Positions 25,671 to 34,376 of a stretch of DNA of 64,000 nucleotides are shown one piece after another (position 1 is the first letter of the stretch; every line of letters starts with the position of its first letter). The DNA comes from Sphingomonas sp. BK345 (GTDB taxonomy: Bacteria > Pseudomonadota > Alphaproteobacteria > Sphingomonadales > Sphingomonadaceae). The stretch lies in the NCBI RefSeq assembly GCF_014193845.1, contig NZ_JACHZX010000002.1, forward strand, positions 558,001-622,000. The letters are read 5' to 3'. The notes beneath the pieces are model-generated. The model was not told the DNA's origin. It did no database searches and saw only the letters and a program-made list of their open reading frames with translations. The translations under genes were made by a program, and so were the position numbers.

Positions 25671-26411
25671 GTGGCTCTGACGCCGCAAAACAATGAAGCG
25701 TTCCTGCGCGAGGTCGACGACGAGCTCCGCCGCGACCAGGCGATCCACGTGTGGAAGCGCTACGGCCGGGCGATCATCGCCGCCGTGGTGCTGGCGCTCG
25801 CCGCGCTCGCGGCCTTCCTGTTCTGGCAGCACCGCCAGACGGTCGCGGCCGAGCGCGAGGGCGAGCAGCTACAGCAGGCGTTCGACTCGCTCGCCGCGCA
25901 GGATACCAAGGCGGCCGCCGCGCCGCTCGCCACGCTGAGCGAGTCGTCGCGCGACGGCTATCGCGCCGCCGCGCGCTTCACCCAGGCTGACGTGCTGCTG
26001 CAGAAGGACGATCTGCGCGGCGCCGCGGCGGCCTTCGCCAAGATTGCCGCCGACGCCTCGCTGGCGCAACCGTTCCGCGATCTGGCGGTGATCCGCCAGA
26101 CCAGCGCCGAGTTCGACCAGCTCCAGCCGCAGGTGATCGTCGAGCGGATGCGTCCGCTCGCGGTGACGGGCGGGGCGTGGCTCGGCAGCGCGGGCGAGCT
26201 GATGGCGGCGGCCTATCTGCGCGAGGGGCGGCGCGATCTCGCCGGCCAGACCTTCGCGCGCATCGCCGCTGACTCGGGCGTGCCCAGCTCGCTGCGTCAA
26301 CGTGCGGTTCAGATGGCGGGCGTACTGGAGACCAAGGCGCCGACCGCGCCGGCCAAGAACGCCCAGGCGCCTGCCGCGCGGGCCAAGGATGAAGGTGTGA
26401 GCAAGCGATGA
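25671..26411 (+). CDS. YfgM-like tetratricopeptide membrane protein
   Basis: 246 residues. Seen: cytoplasmic N-terminus with EAFLREVDDELRRDQ, one membrane helix (IIAAVVLALAALAAFLFW, about 34-51), and a periplasmic helical-repeat domain, ending in an Ala/Pro/Lys tail. This is the YfgM family, a SecYEG-associated periplasmic chaperone-like protein. The order YfgM, BamB, Der is conserved in many proteobacteria and is kept here. GTG 25671 is preceded by GGAGTGATCG. The stop overlaps bamB (ATGA). Confidence 0.85.
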   Translation: MALTPQNNEAFLREVDDELRRDQAIHVWKRYGRAIIAAVVLALAALAAFLFWQHRQTVAAEREGEQLQQAFDSLAAQDTKAAAAPLATLSESSRDGYRAAARFTQADVLLQKDDLRGAAAAFAKIAADASLAQPFRDLAVIRQTSAEFDQLQPQVIVERMRPLAVTGGAWLGSAGELMAAAYLREGRRDLAGQTFARIAADSGVPSSLRQRAVQMAGVLETKAPTAPAKNAQAPAARAKDEGVSKR

Positions 26412-27730
26412 GGACGAGGTTCGCGACCGGCGTGGCGATCGCCGCGTTGGTGGGGCTGAGCGGCTGCGGCATCTTCAAGAGCGCGCCCAAGAAGACGCCC
26501 ACGGTCGGCCAGCGCGTGCCGATCCTGGTGTCGGAGAACCCGGCCGAGATCGACAAGGGGCTCGCCGACGTCCAGGTCACGCTGCCGACCCCGGCCCCCA
26601 ACGACGGCTGGACCCAGCCGGGCGGCAGCGCGGCCAAGTCGATGGGGCACCTGCTGCTCGCCGCGTCGCCGGCGAAGAGCTGGAGCGCCGAGATCAACGG
26701 TGGCAGCAACCGCGCGCGGCTCGCCGCCATGCCGGTGATTGCCGAGAACAAGCTGTTCGTGGTCGACGTCGACGGTGTGATCAACGCCTTCGCCGCCGAC
26801 ACCGGCGCCAAGCTGTGGACTCACGCGATCACGGAGGGCGACGAGAATCGCGCCGCTCGCTTCGGCGGCGGGGTGAGCTATGACGACGCCAAGGTCTATG
26901 CCACCGACGGGCTGGGCGATGTGATCGCCGCCAATGCCGCCGACGGCGCGGTGCTGTGGCGCGCCAAGCCGGGCGGTCCGCTGCGCGGCGCGCCGACGAT
27001 CGCCAACGGCCAGGTCTATGTGCTGAGCCAGGACAATCAGATCGTCGCGCTCAACCAGGCCGACGGCAAGGTGGTGTGGACGCAGACCGCGAGCCTCGAG
27101 ACGCAGGGCGTGTTCGGCGTTGCCGCGCCGGCGGCGAGCTCGGGCACCGTGGTGGCGGGCTTCTCCAGCGGCGAGCTGAACGCCTATCGCTATGAGAACG
27201 GCCGCTCCTTGTGGCAGGACGCGCTGTCGCGCACCTCGATCACCACTTCGGTGTCGAGCCTCGCCGACATCGACGCCGACCCGGTGATCGAGGACGGCCG
27301 CGTCTACTCGATCGGGCAGGGCGGCCGCATGATCGCGCTCGAGCTCGCCACCGGCCAGCGGCTGTGGGAGCAGAACCTCGCCGGCATCTCCACGCCGTGG
27401 ATCGCGGGCGAGTGGATCTTCGTCGTCACCGATGACGCGCGGCTGGTGTGCCTGTCGCGCGCCAACGGCAAGATCCGCTGGATCAGCCAGTTGCGCGCCT
27501 ACAAGAACGAGGAGAAGCGCTCGGACCCGTACAATTGGTTCGGGCCGGTGCTCGCCGGCGAGAAATTGTGGCTGACCAACTCGCGCGGCGAGCTGGTCGC
27601 GCTGTCGGTCGCCGATGGCAAGGTGCAGACCACCATCCGCGCCGGCGACAGCTTCTCGCTCGCCCCGACCGTCGCCAACCAGACGCTGTACACGCTCGAC
27701 GAGAAGGGCGTGATCACCGCCTGGCGGTGA
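26408..27730 (+). CDS. bamB: outer membrane assembly lipoprotein BamB (PQQ-like beta-propeller)
   Basis: 440 residues. Seen: signal peptide with lipobox VGLSGC (Cys20), then a beta-propeller of PQQ-like repeats such as GAKLWTH, GAVLWRAK, GKVVWTQ, GRSLWQD, GQRLWEQN and GKIRWISQ. BamB helps the BAM complex insert outer-membrane proteins. Its start overlaps the YfgM-like gene by four bases; der lies 263 bases downstream across two repeat elements. Confidence 0.92.
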   Translation: MRTRFATGVAIAALVGLSGCGIFKSAPKKTPTVGQRVPILVSENPAEIDKGLADVQVTLPTPAPNDGWTQPGGSAAKSMGHLLLAASPAKSWSAEINGGSNRARLAAMPVIAENKLFVVDVDGVINAFAADTGAKLWTHAITEGDENRAARFGGGVSYDDAKVYATDGLGDVIAANAADGAVLWRAKPGGPLRGAPTIANGQVYVLSQDNQIVALNQADGKVVWTQTASLETQGVFGVAAPAASSGTVVAGFSSGELNAYRYENGRSLWQDALSRTSITTSVSSLADIDADPVIEDGRVYSIGQGGRMIALELATGQRLWEQNLAGISTPWIAGEWIFVVTDDARLVCLSRANGKIRWISQLRAYKNEEKRSDPYNWFGPVLAGEKLWLTNSRGELVALSVADGKVQTTIRAGDSFSLAPTVANQTLYTLDEKGVITAWR

Positions 27731-27734
27731 TCCT

Positions 27735-27818
27735 CGTCCTCCCGCGTCAGCGGGAACTCACGGCCACGAACCACGGATGCTACCTGACGCTGTGTTCCCG
27801 CATGCGCAGGAACACGGC
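27735..27818. repeat. family-F paired repeat, degenerate copy
   Basis: CCTCCCGCGTCAGCGGGAAC on the left and GTTCCCGCATGCGCAGGAAC on the right are inverse-related arms, resembling the clearer copy at 48188-48264. It lies in the bamB-der gap. Confidence 0.45.
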
Positions 27819-27859
27819 TCGCTATCCATCTAACCCAATAATGAGTAGAGCGGCCTGAA

Positions 27860-27962
27860 CTCCCTTCCCCTCCAGGGGAGGGGCAGGGGTGGGGCGTCGC
27901 CGCGAGCGCGTTGCTGGGGGAAGCGCCCCACCCCAACCCCTCTCCCTGAAGGGGAGGGGCTC
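27860..27962. repeat. family-E paired inverted repeat
   Basis: Arms CCTCCAGGGGAGGGG and GGGGTGGGGCG on the left are mirrored as CGCCCCACCCC and CCCTGAAGGGGAGGGGC on the right. The element immediately precedes der, ending about 30 bases before its ATG, so it may affect der mRNA. Confidence 0.6.
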
Positions 27963-27993
27963 ACTCGTTCGAAGCCCGCTAGGTCCCCGTCCC

Positions 27994-29358
27994 ATGTCCC
28001 GTCTCCCCACCGTCGCGATCGTCGGTCGCCCCAATGTCGGCAAGTCGACGCTGTTCAACCGCCTCGTCGGCAAGAGGCTGGCGCTGGTGGACGATCGCCC
28101 CGGCGTGACGCGCGACCGCCGCGAGGGCGACGCGCATCTGCTCGGGCTCGATTTCCGCGTGATCGACACCGCCGGCTATGAGGACGAGGATCCTGACACA
28201 CTGCCGGGTCGCATGCGCCGCCAGACCCAGGCCGCGGTCGATAGTGCGGACGTCGCGCTCTTCATGATCGACGCGCGCGCCGGGATCGTGCCGCTCGACG
28301 AGGAGATTGCACGCTGGCTGCGCGGCGCCTCCACCCCGATCGTACTGGTCGGCAACAAGGCCGAGGGGCGCGCCGCCGAGGCCGGGCTGATCGAGGCTTT
28401 GTCGCTCGGCTTCGGTGACGCGGTGCAGCTCTCCGCCGAGCACGGCGAGGGCGTCGCCGACCTGTTCGAGGCGCTGCTGCCGCACCTCGAGACGCTCGAC
28501 GCGGAGGAGGCGGCGGAGGACGACGAGAGCCCCGACGCGCCGCTCAAGCTCGCCATCGTCGGGCGCCCCAACGCGGGCAAGTCGACGCTGGTCAACCGCA
28601 TCCTCGGCGAAGATCGGATGATCACCGGCCCCGAGGCGGGGATCACGCGCGACTCGATCGCGATCGACTGGGTGTGGCACGGCCCCGAGGGCCCGCGCGA
28701 CGTCCGCCTGATCGACACCGCGGGCATGCGCAAGCGCGCCAAGGTGCAGGATAAGCTGGAGAAGCTTTCGGTCGCCGACGCGCTCCACGCGGTCGATTTC
28801 GCCGAGGTGGTGGTGCTGCTGCTCGACGCCACGCTGGGGCTGGAATCGCAGGACCTGCGCATCGCCGACCGCGTGCTGGAAGAGGGGCGCGCGCTGGTGA
28901 TCGCGCTCAACAAATGGGACGTCGCCGAGGACCCCTCGAAGCTGTTCAACGGCGTGCGCACCGCGCTCGACGAAGGGCTGGCGCAGGTGCGCGGCGTGCC
29001 GCTGCTCGCGGTCTCTGGGGCGACGGGCAAGGGGATCGACCAGCTGATCGGCGCCGCCTTCGCGACGCGCGAGGCGTGGTCGCGCCGCGTCGGCACCGGC
29101 GAGCTCAACCGCTGGTTCGAGCGCGCGATCGAGGCGAACCCGCCACCCGCGCCTGGCGGCAAACGCATCAAGCTGCGCTATCTCACCCAGGCCAAGACGC
29201 GCCCGCCGGGTTTCGTGCTGTTCGGCACGCGCGTCGACGAGCTGCCGATGAGCTACCAGCGTTACCTCATCAATGGGATACGGCGCGAGCTCGGCTTCGG
29301 CGCGGTGCCGGTGCGGCTGATGCTGCGCGCACCCAAGAATCCGTTCGGCGGCAGCTGA
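27994..29358 (+). CDS. der: ribosome-assembly GTPase Der (EngA)
   Basis: 454 residues. Tandem GTPase involved in 50S subunit maturation. Seen: first P-loop GRPNVGKST near residue 9 with DTAGYED, second P-loop GRPNAGKST near residue 189 with DTAGMRKRAK and NKWD, then the KH-like C-domain ending in FGAVPVRLMLRAPKNPF. ATG 27994 chosen; the upstream open frame is repeat sequence. Confidence 0.96.
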   Translation: MSRLPTVAIVGRPNVGKSTLFNRLVGKRLALVDDRPGVTRDRREGDAHLLGLDFRVIDTAGYEDEDPDTLPGRMRRQTQAAVDSADVALFMIDARAGIVPLDEEIARWLRGASTPIVLVGNKAEGRAAEAGLIEALSLGFGDAVQLSAEHGEGVADLFEALLPHLETLDAEEAAEDDESPDAPLKLAIVGRPNAGKSTLVNRILGEDRMITGPEAGITRDSIAIDWVWHGPEGPRDVRLIDTAGMRKRAKVQDKLEKLSVADALHAVDFAEVVVLLLDATLGLESQDLRIADRVLEEGRALVIALNKWDVAEDPSKLFNGVRTALDEGLAQVRGVPLLAVSGATGKGIDQLIGAAFATREAWSRRVGTGELNRWFERAIEANPPPAPGGKRIKLRYLTQAKTRPPGFVLFGTRVDELPMSYQRYLINGIRRELGFGAVPVRLMLRAPKNPFGGS

Positions 29359-29426
29359 GCCGGAGCGCTTACCTCCTCTTTACCTCTCGGGCGCTAAGTG
29401 CTTGCGCGCAAAAGAGGAGGCGGCGC

Positions 29427-29840
29427 ATGGCGGCAGAGGCGGAGCAACTGGTGGATCGCGCGGCACTCGCGCGCGCGCGCGCCGAGCTGGGCACCGGCTT
29501 CGCGCGTATCCTCGGCTATTTCCGCGAGGATGGCATCAAGTCGCTGAGCGCGCTTGAGGACGCGATGCGCAAGGGCCATGCCGCGGCGCTGGTCATCCCG
29601 GCCCACACGCTCAAGGGCGAGGCGCGCCAGTTCGGTGCCAACGTGCTCGCCACGCTCGCCGAGAAGATCGAGGATCACGCGCGCGCCTGCGTTGAACACC
29701 ATGAATCGCCGCAGGACGCGATCGAGGACGTGGTGGCGCTGCGCCCGCTGTTCCTGCGCACACTCGCCGTGCTGGAGAGCGAGGGCGCCGCGCCCGTCGC
29801 GGTGCGGCGGCCAGGTGGGTTCGGGCGCCGAGTGGCGTAG
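29427..29840 (+). CDS. histidine phosphotransfer (Hpt) domain protein
   Basis: 137 residues. Seen: Hpt four-helix bundle with phosphoacceptor His60 in PAHTLKGEARQFGA, flanked by amphipathic helices. It would relay phosphate between a hybrid kinase and a receiver, for example the ChpT/DivK style circuits of alphaproteobacteria, but partners are not identified here. ATG 29427 has a strong AGAGGAGG site. Convergent with a chemoreceptor gene. Confidence 0.88.
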   Translation: MAAEAEQLVDRAALARARAELGTGFARILGYFREDGIKSLSALEDAMRKGHAAALVIPAHTLKGEARQFGANVLATLAEKIEDHARACVEHHESPQDAIEDVVALRPLFLRTLAVLESEGAAPVAVRRPGGFGRRVA

Positions 29841-29874
29841 CGCGCGAGGGGGCGTCATCTGCGGCAGGATGTGA

Positions 29875-31515
29875 TCAGCCGGTACTCACCGTGCGACGGT
29901 CTGGATCGATCGGCCCGGCCCCGAAGAAGGCGATCGAGGCCTGCAACTGCTCGGCCTGGCGGAGCAGCGCGCGCGACGTCGCGGCGATCTGTTCCGATCC
30001 GGCGGCGGTCTGTTGCGCGGCGCTGTCCAACTGCCCGATCGCCTGGTTAATCTGGCCGGTCCCGAGATCCTGCTCACGGCACGCGGCGGTGATCTGGCCG
30101 ACCAGCTCGGCGGTGCGGCCGATGTCGGGCACCAGCGTCGACAGCATGGTGCCCGCGTCCTTCGCGGTCGTGACCGTTTCCTGCGAGAGCAGACCGATCT
30201 CGACGGCGGCGGTGCGCGATCGCTCGGCCAGGTTGCGCACCTCAGCCGCCACGACCGCGAAGCCGCGACCGTGCTCGCCGGCCCGTGCCGCCTCCACCGC
30301 CGCATTCAGTGCCAGCAGGTCGGTCTGGCGGGCGATCTCCTGGACGACGGACGTCTCGCGCGCGATCCTCGTCATCGCGTCCACCGCCGTCTTCACCGCG
30401 GCGCCGCTCGCCTCAGCCTTCTCCGCCGCTCGCCGTGCGATCTCTCGCGTCTGGCCGGCGTTGTGCGCGGTCTGCTTCACGTTGGCGGCGATCTGCTCCA
30501 TCGATGCCGAGGCTTGCTCGCTGGCCACCGCCTGTTCGTTCGAGCTCTCTGCCAGACGTTGTGCCGCTTGCGACAATTGTCGGCTCCCCGTGGCGACGTG
30601 GGCCGCTGCCGTCATTGTCTCGGCGACGATGGTGCGCAGCCTGGCGACCATCGTCTGCAAGGCAAGCCCCAGCGTGTCGCGATCCGATAGCGGGACCGCC
30701 GAGATGGCCAGGTCGCCCGCCGCGACCGCTCGCGCGATCTCGGCGGTGGCGGTGAGGTTGACGATGACGCCGTTCAGCGCCCTGGCGAGCTCGCCGATCT
30801 CGTCGCGGCGTCGGATGCCGTCTACGTGGATCGCCAGATCTCCCAGCGCCAGCCGCTGCATCGCCGCGACCTCGGCGTCGATCGGGACGGTGATGCTGCG
30901 CAGCGTCCACAGCCCTGCCGCGATCATCGTCACGGTCGCGGCCAACGCCACCGCCAGCGTGACGCTCCATGCCGCATCGTACGCGGCGGCCGCCCGGCTT
31001 GCATCCTCGGCCGCGGCCTCATCCTTGATATGAATGACGGTTCTCAGCCTGTCGAACGCCACCACCAGCGCGTCTCGCGCGGGCGCCACCGCCGCCACCG
31101 TCGCTCGACGGTCGCCCCGCGACAAGGCATCAACGATCCCTTTGCGCGCCGCGAGATAGCGGTTCCAACTGTCCATCAGCGCGGAGAATGCCACGGCCTC
31201 GGTCTCGGACTGGATCGTCGCGCGGTATGATCGCAGTAACCTCGGCAAGGCGGCGTCCATCTCGACGAACTCGTCGTCGAGGCTCGCCTGCTCGAGCGGA
31301 TCGGTGGCGACGATCTTTCGGATGGTGGTCGTATGATAACGTAACAGCGTGAAGCGGATGTCGTACAGCATCGCCGTTTTCGGCAGGATCACATTCTTGG
31401 CGTTCGACGCGGACAAATAGACTTTGTCGATCCGGCCCAAGGTAAAAAGGCTCAGGCCTGATAGCGTCGTGACCGCCAGTCCGATCAACAGGAAAAGCTT
31501 GGTCGAGATCCTCAT
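29875..31515 (-). CDS. methyl-accepting chemotaxis protein
   Basis: 546 residues. Seen: TM1 about 7-27, a periplasmic helical (4HB-like) sensor of about 150 residues, TM2 183-205, HAMP region about 206-262, a second linker, then the MA signalling domain with hairpin tip [20 protein letters not shown] and [18 protein letters not shown] (391-433). The short cytoplasmic part lacks a C-terminal CheR/CheB pentapeptide. No che genes are in the window, so it is an orphan receptor; the ligand is unknown. Confidence 0.93.
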   Translation of the reverse strand: MRISTKLFLLIGLAVTTLSGLSLFTLGRIDKVYLSASNAKNVILPKTAMLYDIRFTLLRYHTTTIRKIVATDPLEQASLDDEFVEMDAALPRLLRSYRATIQSETEAVAFSALMDSWNRYLAARKGIVDALSRGDRRATVAAVAPARDALVVAFDRLRTVIHIKDEAAAEDASRAAAAYDAAWSVTLAVALAATVTMIAAGLWTLRSITVPIDAEVAAMQRLALGDLAIHVDGIRRRDEIGELARALNGVIVNLTATAEIARAVAAGDLAISAVPLSDRDTLGLALQTMVARLRTIVAETMTAAAHVATGSRQLSQAAQRLAESSNEQAVASEQASASMEQIAANVKQTAHNAGQTREIARRAAEKAEASGAAVKTAVDAMTRIARETSVVQEIARQTDLLALNAAVEAARAGEHGRGFAVVAAEVRNLAERSRTAAVEIGLLSQETVTTAKDAGTMLSTLVPDIGRTAELVGQITAACREQDLGTGQINQAIGQLDSAAQQTAAGSEQIAATSRALLRQAEQLQASIAFFGAGPIDPDRRTVSTG

Positions 31516-32074
31516 TCATAAGTCCTGCTAGGACGACATTGGTCTCGCGGACAGAGGCGCGGTTTAGAGCAGGGCGCCGCTGGAAGCAGGTCATGCACGC
31601 GCGACCGCGACGTTGGTCTGCTCCATTATAGACGCATGTCTCTCCGCGCCGTCGATCCAGCCGGAAAAGATTGCTCCGGATTAAGACCGCTGCGTGACGG
31701 ACGGCGGAGCAGCACATGCGTCGATCGAGAAGCACCTGCCCACACCGTTCGGCTCAAACGGTTCTTCGAGGTAAGTGGGAGGACGAGCGGAGAAGGGACA
31801 CGTGTCGGCCGGAGCACTCCCGGAACAGCGATCACGTCGCGCATGATCGCCTGACCAGCGCCACGCTGATCGGCTGGCGCGATCGTGATCGAGGTCGATG
31901 GGGGAGCGCAAGGGGACGAGCGTCGCGATCGGCCGGCGCGGCTCGCGACCAAGGCGGGCGGCGCGCCGCCCTCGTCGATGCGAGCCACCCGCCATGGTGT
32001 TGCTGGTGGGAACGTTTTCCCTCTCGGCAGTCGTGGTGATCAACCTCAGAACCGGAGCCAGCGCGAGATGAGCC
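31516..32074. other. 559-base gap with no recognisable gene
   Basis: Lies between the divergent chemoreceptor start and the bacterioferritin stop. Short open frames exist on both strands but none has a family signature, good start site or expected codon use. Composition is locally less GC-rich than neighbours. A perfect TATAAT on the minus strand at 31630-31625 may be the -10 of the chemoreceptor promoter. It could be a decayed gene, but no parent can be named. Confidence 0.5.
31625..31655 (-). promoter_or_regulatory. possible chemoreceptor promoter
   Basis: On the minus strand TCGACG (31655-31650) and TATAAT (31630-31625) are separated by 19 bases, about 110 bases before the receptor ATG. 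The -10 is perfect; the spacing and -35 are weak. Confidence 0.3.
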
Positions 32075-32590
32075 TCATCCCTTCAGGTAAGGTGCCGCGC
32101 CGCTCTCGGGCTTGTCATGCTCGCTCACCGAGTTGAGCTGGATGTAATTGTGGATACCCATCCGCTCGATCATCTCGAACTGGCGCTCGAGCGTGTCGAC
32201 ATGCTCTTCCTCGCTGGCGAGGATGTTGGCGAACAACTCGCGGCTGACGAAGTCCTTGACCTCCTCGCAGTAAGCGACCGCCGCCTTGAGCTGCGTGACC
32301 GCCTCGATCTCCATCGCGAGATCGGCCTTGAGCGCTTCTTCCACCGTCTCGCCGATGCGCAGACGACCGAGCAACTGGAAGTTGGGCAACCCGTCGAGAA
32401 ACAGGATGCGCTCGGCCAGCCAGTCGGCGTGCTTCATCTCGTCGATCGATTCGTGGCGCTCGAATGCGGCGAGCTTGTAGACGCCCCAGTGATCGAAGAG
32501 GCGATAGTGCAGCCAATATTGATTGATCGCGGTCAGTTCGTTCTTCAACGATTCGTTGAGGAACTCGATGACCTTGGGATCGCCCTTCAT
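32075..32590 (-). CDS. bfr: bacterioferritin
   Basis: 171 residues. 24-mer heme-containing iron store. Seen: MKGDPKVIEFLNESLKNELTAINQY, ferroxidase ligands Glu18, Glu51 and His54 within HESIDEMKHAD, heme-axial Met52, and EEEHVDTLERQ near residue 127. Tail after 158 is slightly longer than in E. coli. ATG 32590 gives the standard MKGD N-terminus; an upstream in-frame ATG (32617) is less likely. Bacterioferritin-associated ferredoxin is encoded 99 bases upstream, so iron loading and release are genetically linked. Confidence 0.95.
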   Translation of the reverse strand: MKGDPKVIEFLNESLKNELTAINQYWLHYRLFDHWGVYKLAAFERHESIDEMKHADWLAERILFLDGLPNFQLLGRLRIGETVEEALKADLAMEIEAVTQLKAAVAYCEEVKDFVSRELFANILASEEEHVDTLERQFEMIERMGIHNYIQLNSVSEHDKPESGAAPYLKG

Positions 32591-32689
32591 GCCAGTCTCC
32601 ACTATCCGGAACGGCACGGCGATAGCCCCGAATGGGGGAGGAAGGAAGCTGAAAGTCCGTCGCGCGACGGCGACTATTTGCTGCGACCG

Positions 32690-32860
32690 CTACGCAGCCG
32701 CACGTTCTTCATCGATGATTGCGCGAGCAAATTGAACACATTGGCCGCATTTCGGCGAGCGCCCGAGGCAGCGATAGGCTTGGCAGGGGGTGGCAGCACC
32801 GGATCGCGCAGCCTCGCGCACCTGGCACTCCTTGATGGCATTGCAGACGCAGACGACCAT
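32690..32860 (-). CDS. bfd: bacterioferritin-associated ferredoxin
   Basis: 56 residues. It donates electrons to bacterioferritin heme to mobilise stored iron. Seen: [2Fe-2S] ligands Cys4, Cys6, Cys38 and Cys41 in VCVCN and CGQC, the same spacing as E. coli Bfd. ATG 32860 has a GGAGA site about 5 bases upstream. Placed directly before bfr in transcription order. Confidence 0.93.
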   Translation of the reverse strand: MVVCVCNAIKECQVREAARSGAATPCQAYRCLGRSPKCGQCVQFARAIIDEERAAA

Positions 32861-32936
32861 GCGGTCTCCTTCCCGGCTGCGACTCGATCTACCCGAGTTG
32901 AGAACGGCTCGCAAGGGAAATGAGACGCGTTCGCAT

Positions 32937-34121
32937 CTAGCGGCGGCGAAGCGGCTGGACCTTGCCGCGCGCGATCGACCGCCAGAGCCACTCCGCCGGT
33001 CCATAATGGAAGCGCGCGAGCCAGAGTGGCGACCATAGCAGAAGCAGCGCCCAGAGTGGCGGCAGCAGCGCATAGGCCTCGGCGCGGCCCCAACGCGCGA
33101 ACTGCCCCAGTCCCCAGCCGTAGAAGACCGCGGCGAGCATGAGACTCGACAGCAGATAGTTGCTCAGCGCGCTGCGCCCCAGCGCGGCGAGCCGCTCGCC
33201 CGAGCGCGTTCCCGGCAGCCAGCGGAGCAGCAGCGCGGCATAGCCCGCGACCATCGGGGCATGGATCAGCGGCCCGAGCGCGAAGGAGGCGGTGAGCACC
33301 GCCTCGAGCGCGAAGCCGCGTGCGATGCCGTGGCGCGCGAGCGCCAGCTGGGCCGCCAGCCCGAGTGGCAAGGTCAGTGCCGCGACCGCGACGTAGCGGC
33401 GGCGCGACCAGGCGCCGGTGGCGAAGCCGCTGCGATAGGCCGCCATGCCGAGCAGCATGTAGCCGAGCGTCTCCGGCCCGTTGGCGAGCAACCCGCCGAG
33501 CGCGCCGGCGTCATGTCGCCAGCGCCATGCGATGCCGTCCGCCAGCGACCCACGCAGCGCCGCGATCTCGCTCGCCAGCAGCGGAGCGGGTGGACGGCCG
33601 AAGCTCTGCTCCAGCGCGGCGCGCGAGGCGGGCAGCGCGGCGGCCTGTACCAGGCCAATCCCGCCGATCGTCGCCACCAACAGCGCGGCCATGGCGGCGA
33701 GCAGCAGGACACGGGCCGGCGCGTGGACGAACAGGAGCGCGGCGACGCCGACCAGGGCATAATGGTGGAGGATGTCGCCGTACCACAGTAGGTACAGATG
33801 CGCGGCACCGATGAGGTAAAGCACGCCCATGCGGCGGAGGTGGACCGCGGCGCCGTTCTGCCCCGCCGCGTCGGCGCGCTCCACCACGAGAAGCAGCGAG
33901 GCGCCGAACAGTGCGGCGAACAGCCCGCGCATCTTGCCCTCGACGAGCACGAAGGTGAGGGCCCAGGCGGTGAGGTCGGCGGGTCCGGTGCCGCCGGCGG
34001 CGAGCGGGGTGAAATAGGCCGCCTGCGGCAGCGCGAAGCCGGGCAGGTTGGCGACGGTGATCCCCAGCACCGCGACGCCGCGCAGGATATCGAGCGCGGC
34101 GAGGCGGTTGGCGTAGGACAT
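32937..34121 (-). CDS. DUF418 family integral membrane protein
   Basis: 394 residues. Seen: N-terminal RLAALDILRGVAVLGITVANLPGFA, then about nine to ten hydrophobic segments, and the DUF418 C-terminal block with ERLAALGRSALSNYLLSSL and GPAEWLWRSI. DUF418 proteins resemble acyltransferase-3-like membrane proteins; function is unassigned. Transcribed away from purL's repeat-filled gap. Confidence 0.85.
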   Translation of the reverse strand: MSYANRLAALDILRGVAVLGITVANLPGFALPQAAYFTPLAAGGTGPADLTAWALTFVLVEGKMRGLFAALFGASLLLVVERADAAGQNGAAVHLRRMGVLYLIGAAHLYLLWYGDILHHYALVGVAALLFVHAPARVLLLAAMAALLVATIGGIGLVQAAALPASRAALEQSFGRPPAPLLASEIAALRGSLADGIAWRWRHDAGALGGLLANGPETLGYMLLGMAAYRSGFATGAWSRRRYVAVAALTLPLGLAAQLALARHGIARGFALEAVLTASFALGPLIHAPMVAGYAALLLRWLPGTRSGERLAALGRSALSNYLLSSLMLAAVFYGWGLGQFARWGRAEAYALLPPLWALLLLWSPLWLARFHYGPAEWLWRSIARGKVQPLRRR

Positions 34122-34180
34122 GGCGATGGCGTGCTAGGCGCGCGGCGCGGGGCTGGCAACGTTGGTGAGGACGGACTTAT

Positions 34181-34310
34181 TCCTCCCCGGCACGGGGAGG
34201 GAACCGCCGGCCGCAGGCCGGTGGTGGAGGGGGCTCTCCGCGCAGCGCAGCGCTCGTGGAGCCCTCCTCCACCAGCCCTCGGCTGCCCTGCAGGTGGAAT
34301 TGCCCCCGGC
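34181..34310. repeat. family-D paired repeat between purL and the DUF418 gene
   Basis: Left arm CCTCCCCGGCACGGGGAGG with CAGGCCGGTGGTGGAGGGGG matches the copy at 12609-12744; the right arm (CCTCCTCCACCAGCCCTCGG onward) is degraded. It fills half of a 255-base gap downstream of purL. Confidence 0.65.
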
Positions 34311-34376
34311 AATACCAGCCATGTCCGGGGGACATGGCGACCTGCACGACCATCTCCGCGAGCGCGGAGGATCTCC

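Noticed and set aside
31830-31990. A faint GGDEF-like pattern (HDRLTS, IVIEVDG) in the 559-base gap, perhaps a decayed diguanylate cyclase.
   Set aside because: The pieces are in different frames and too short to separate from chance; a tBLASTn search against cyclases would be needed.
31636-32043. Short open frames (for example 31636-31854 plus and 31681-32043 minus) as genes.
   Set aside because: No ribosome site, no family motif and no consistent codon preference.
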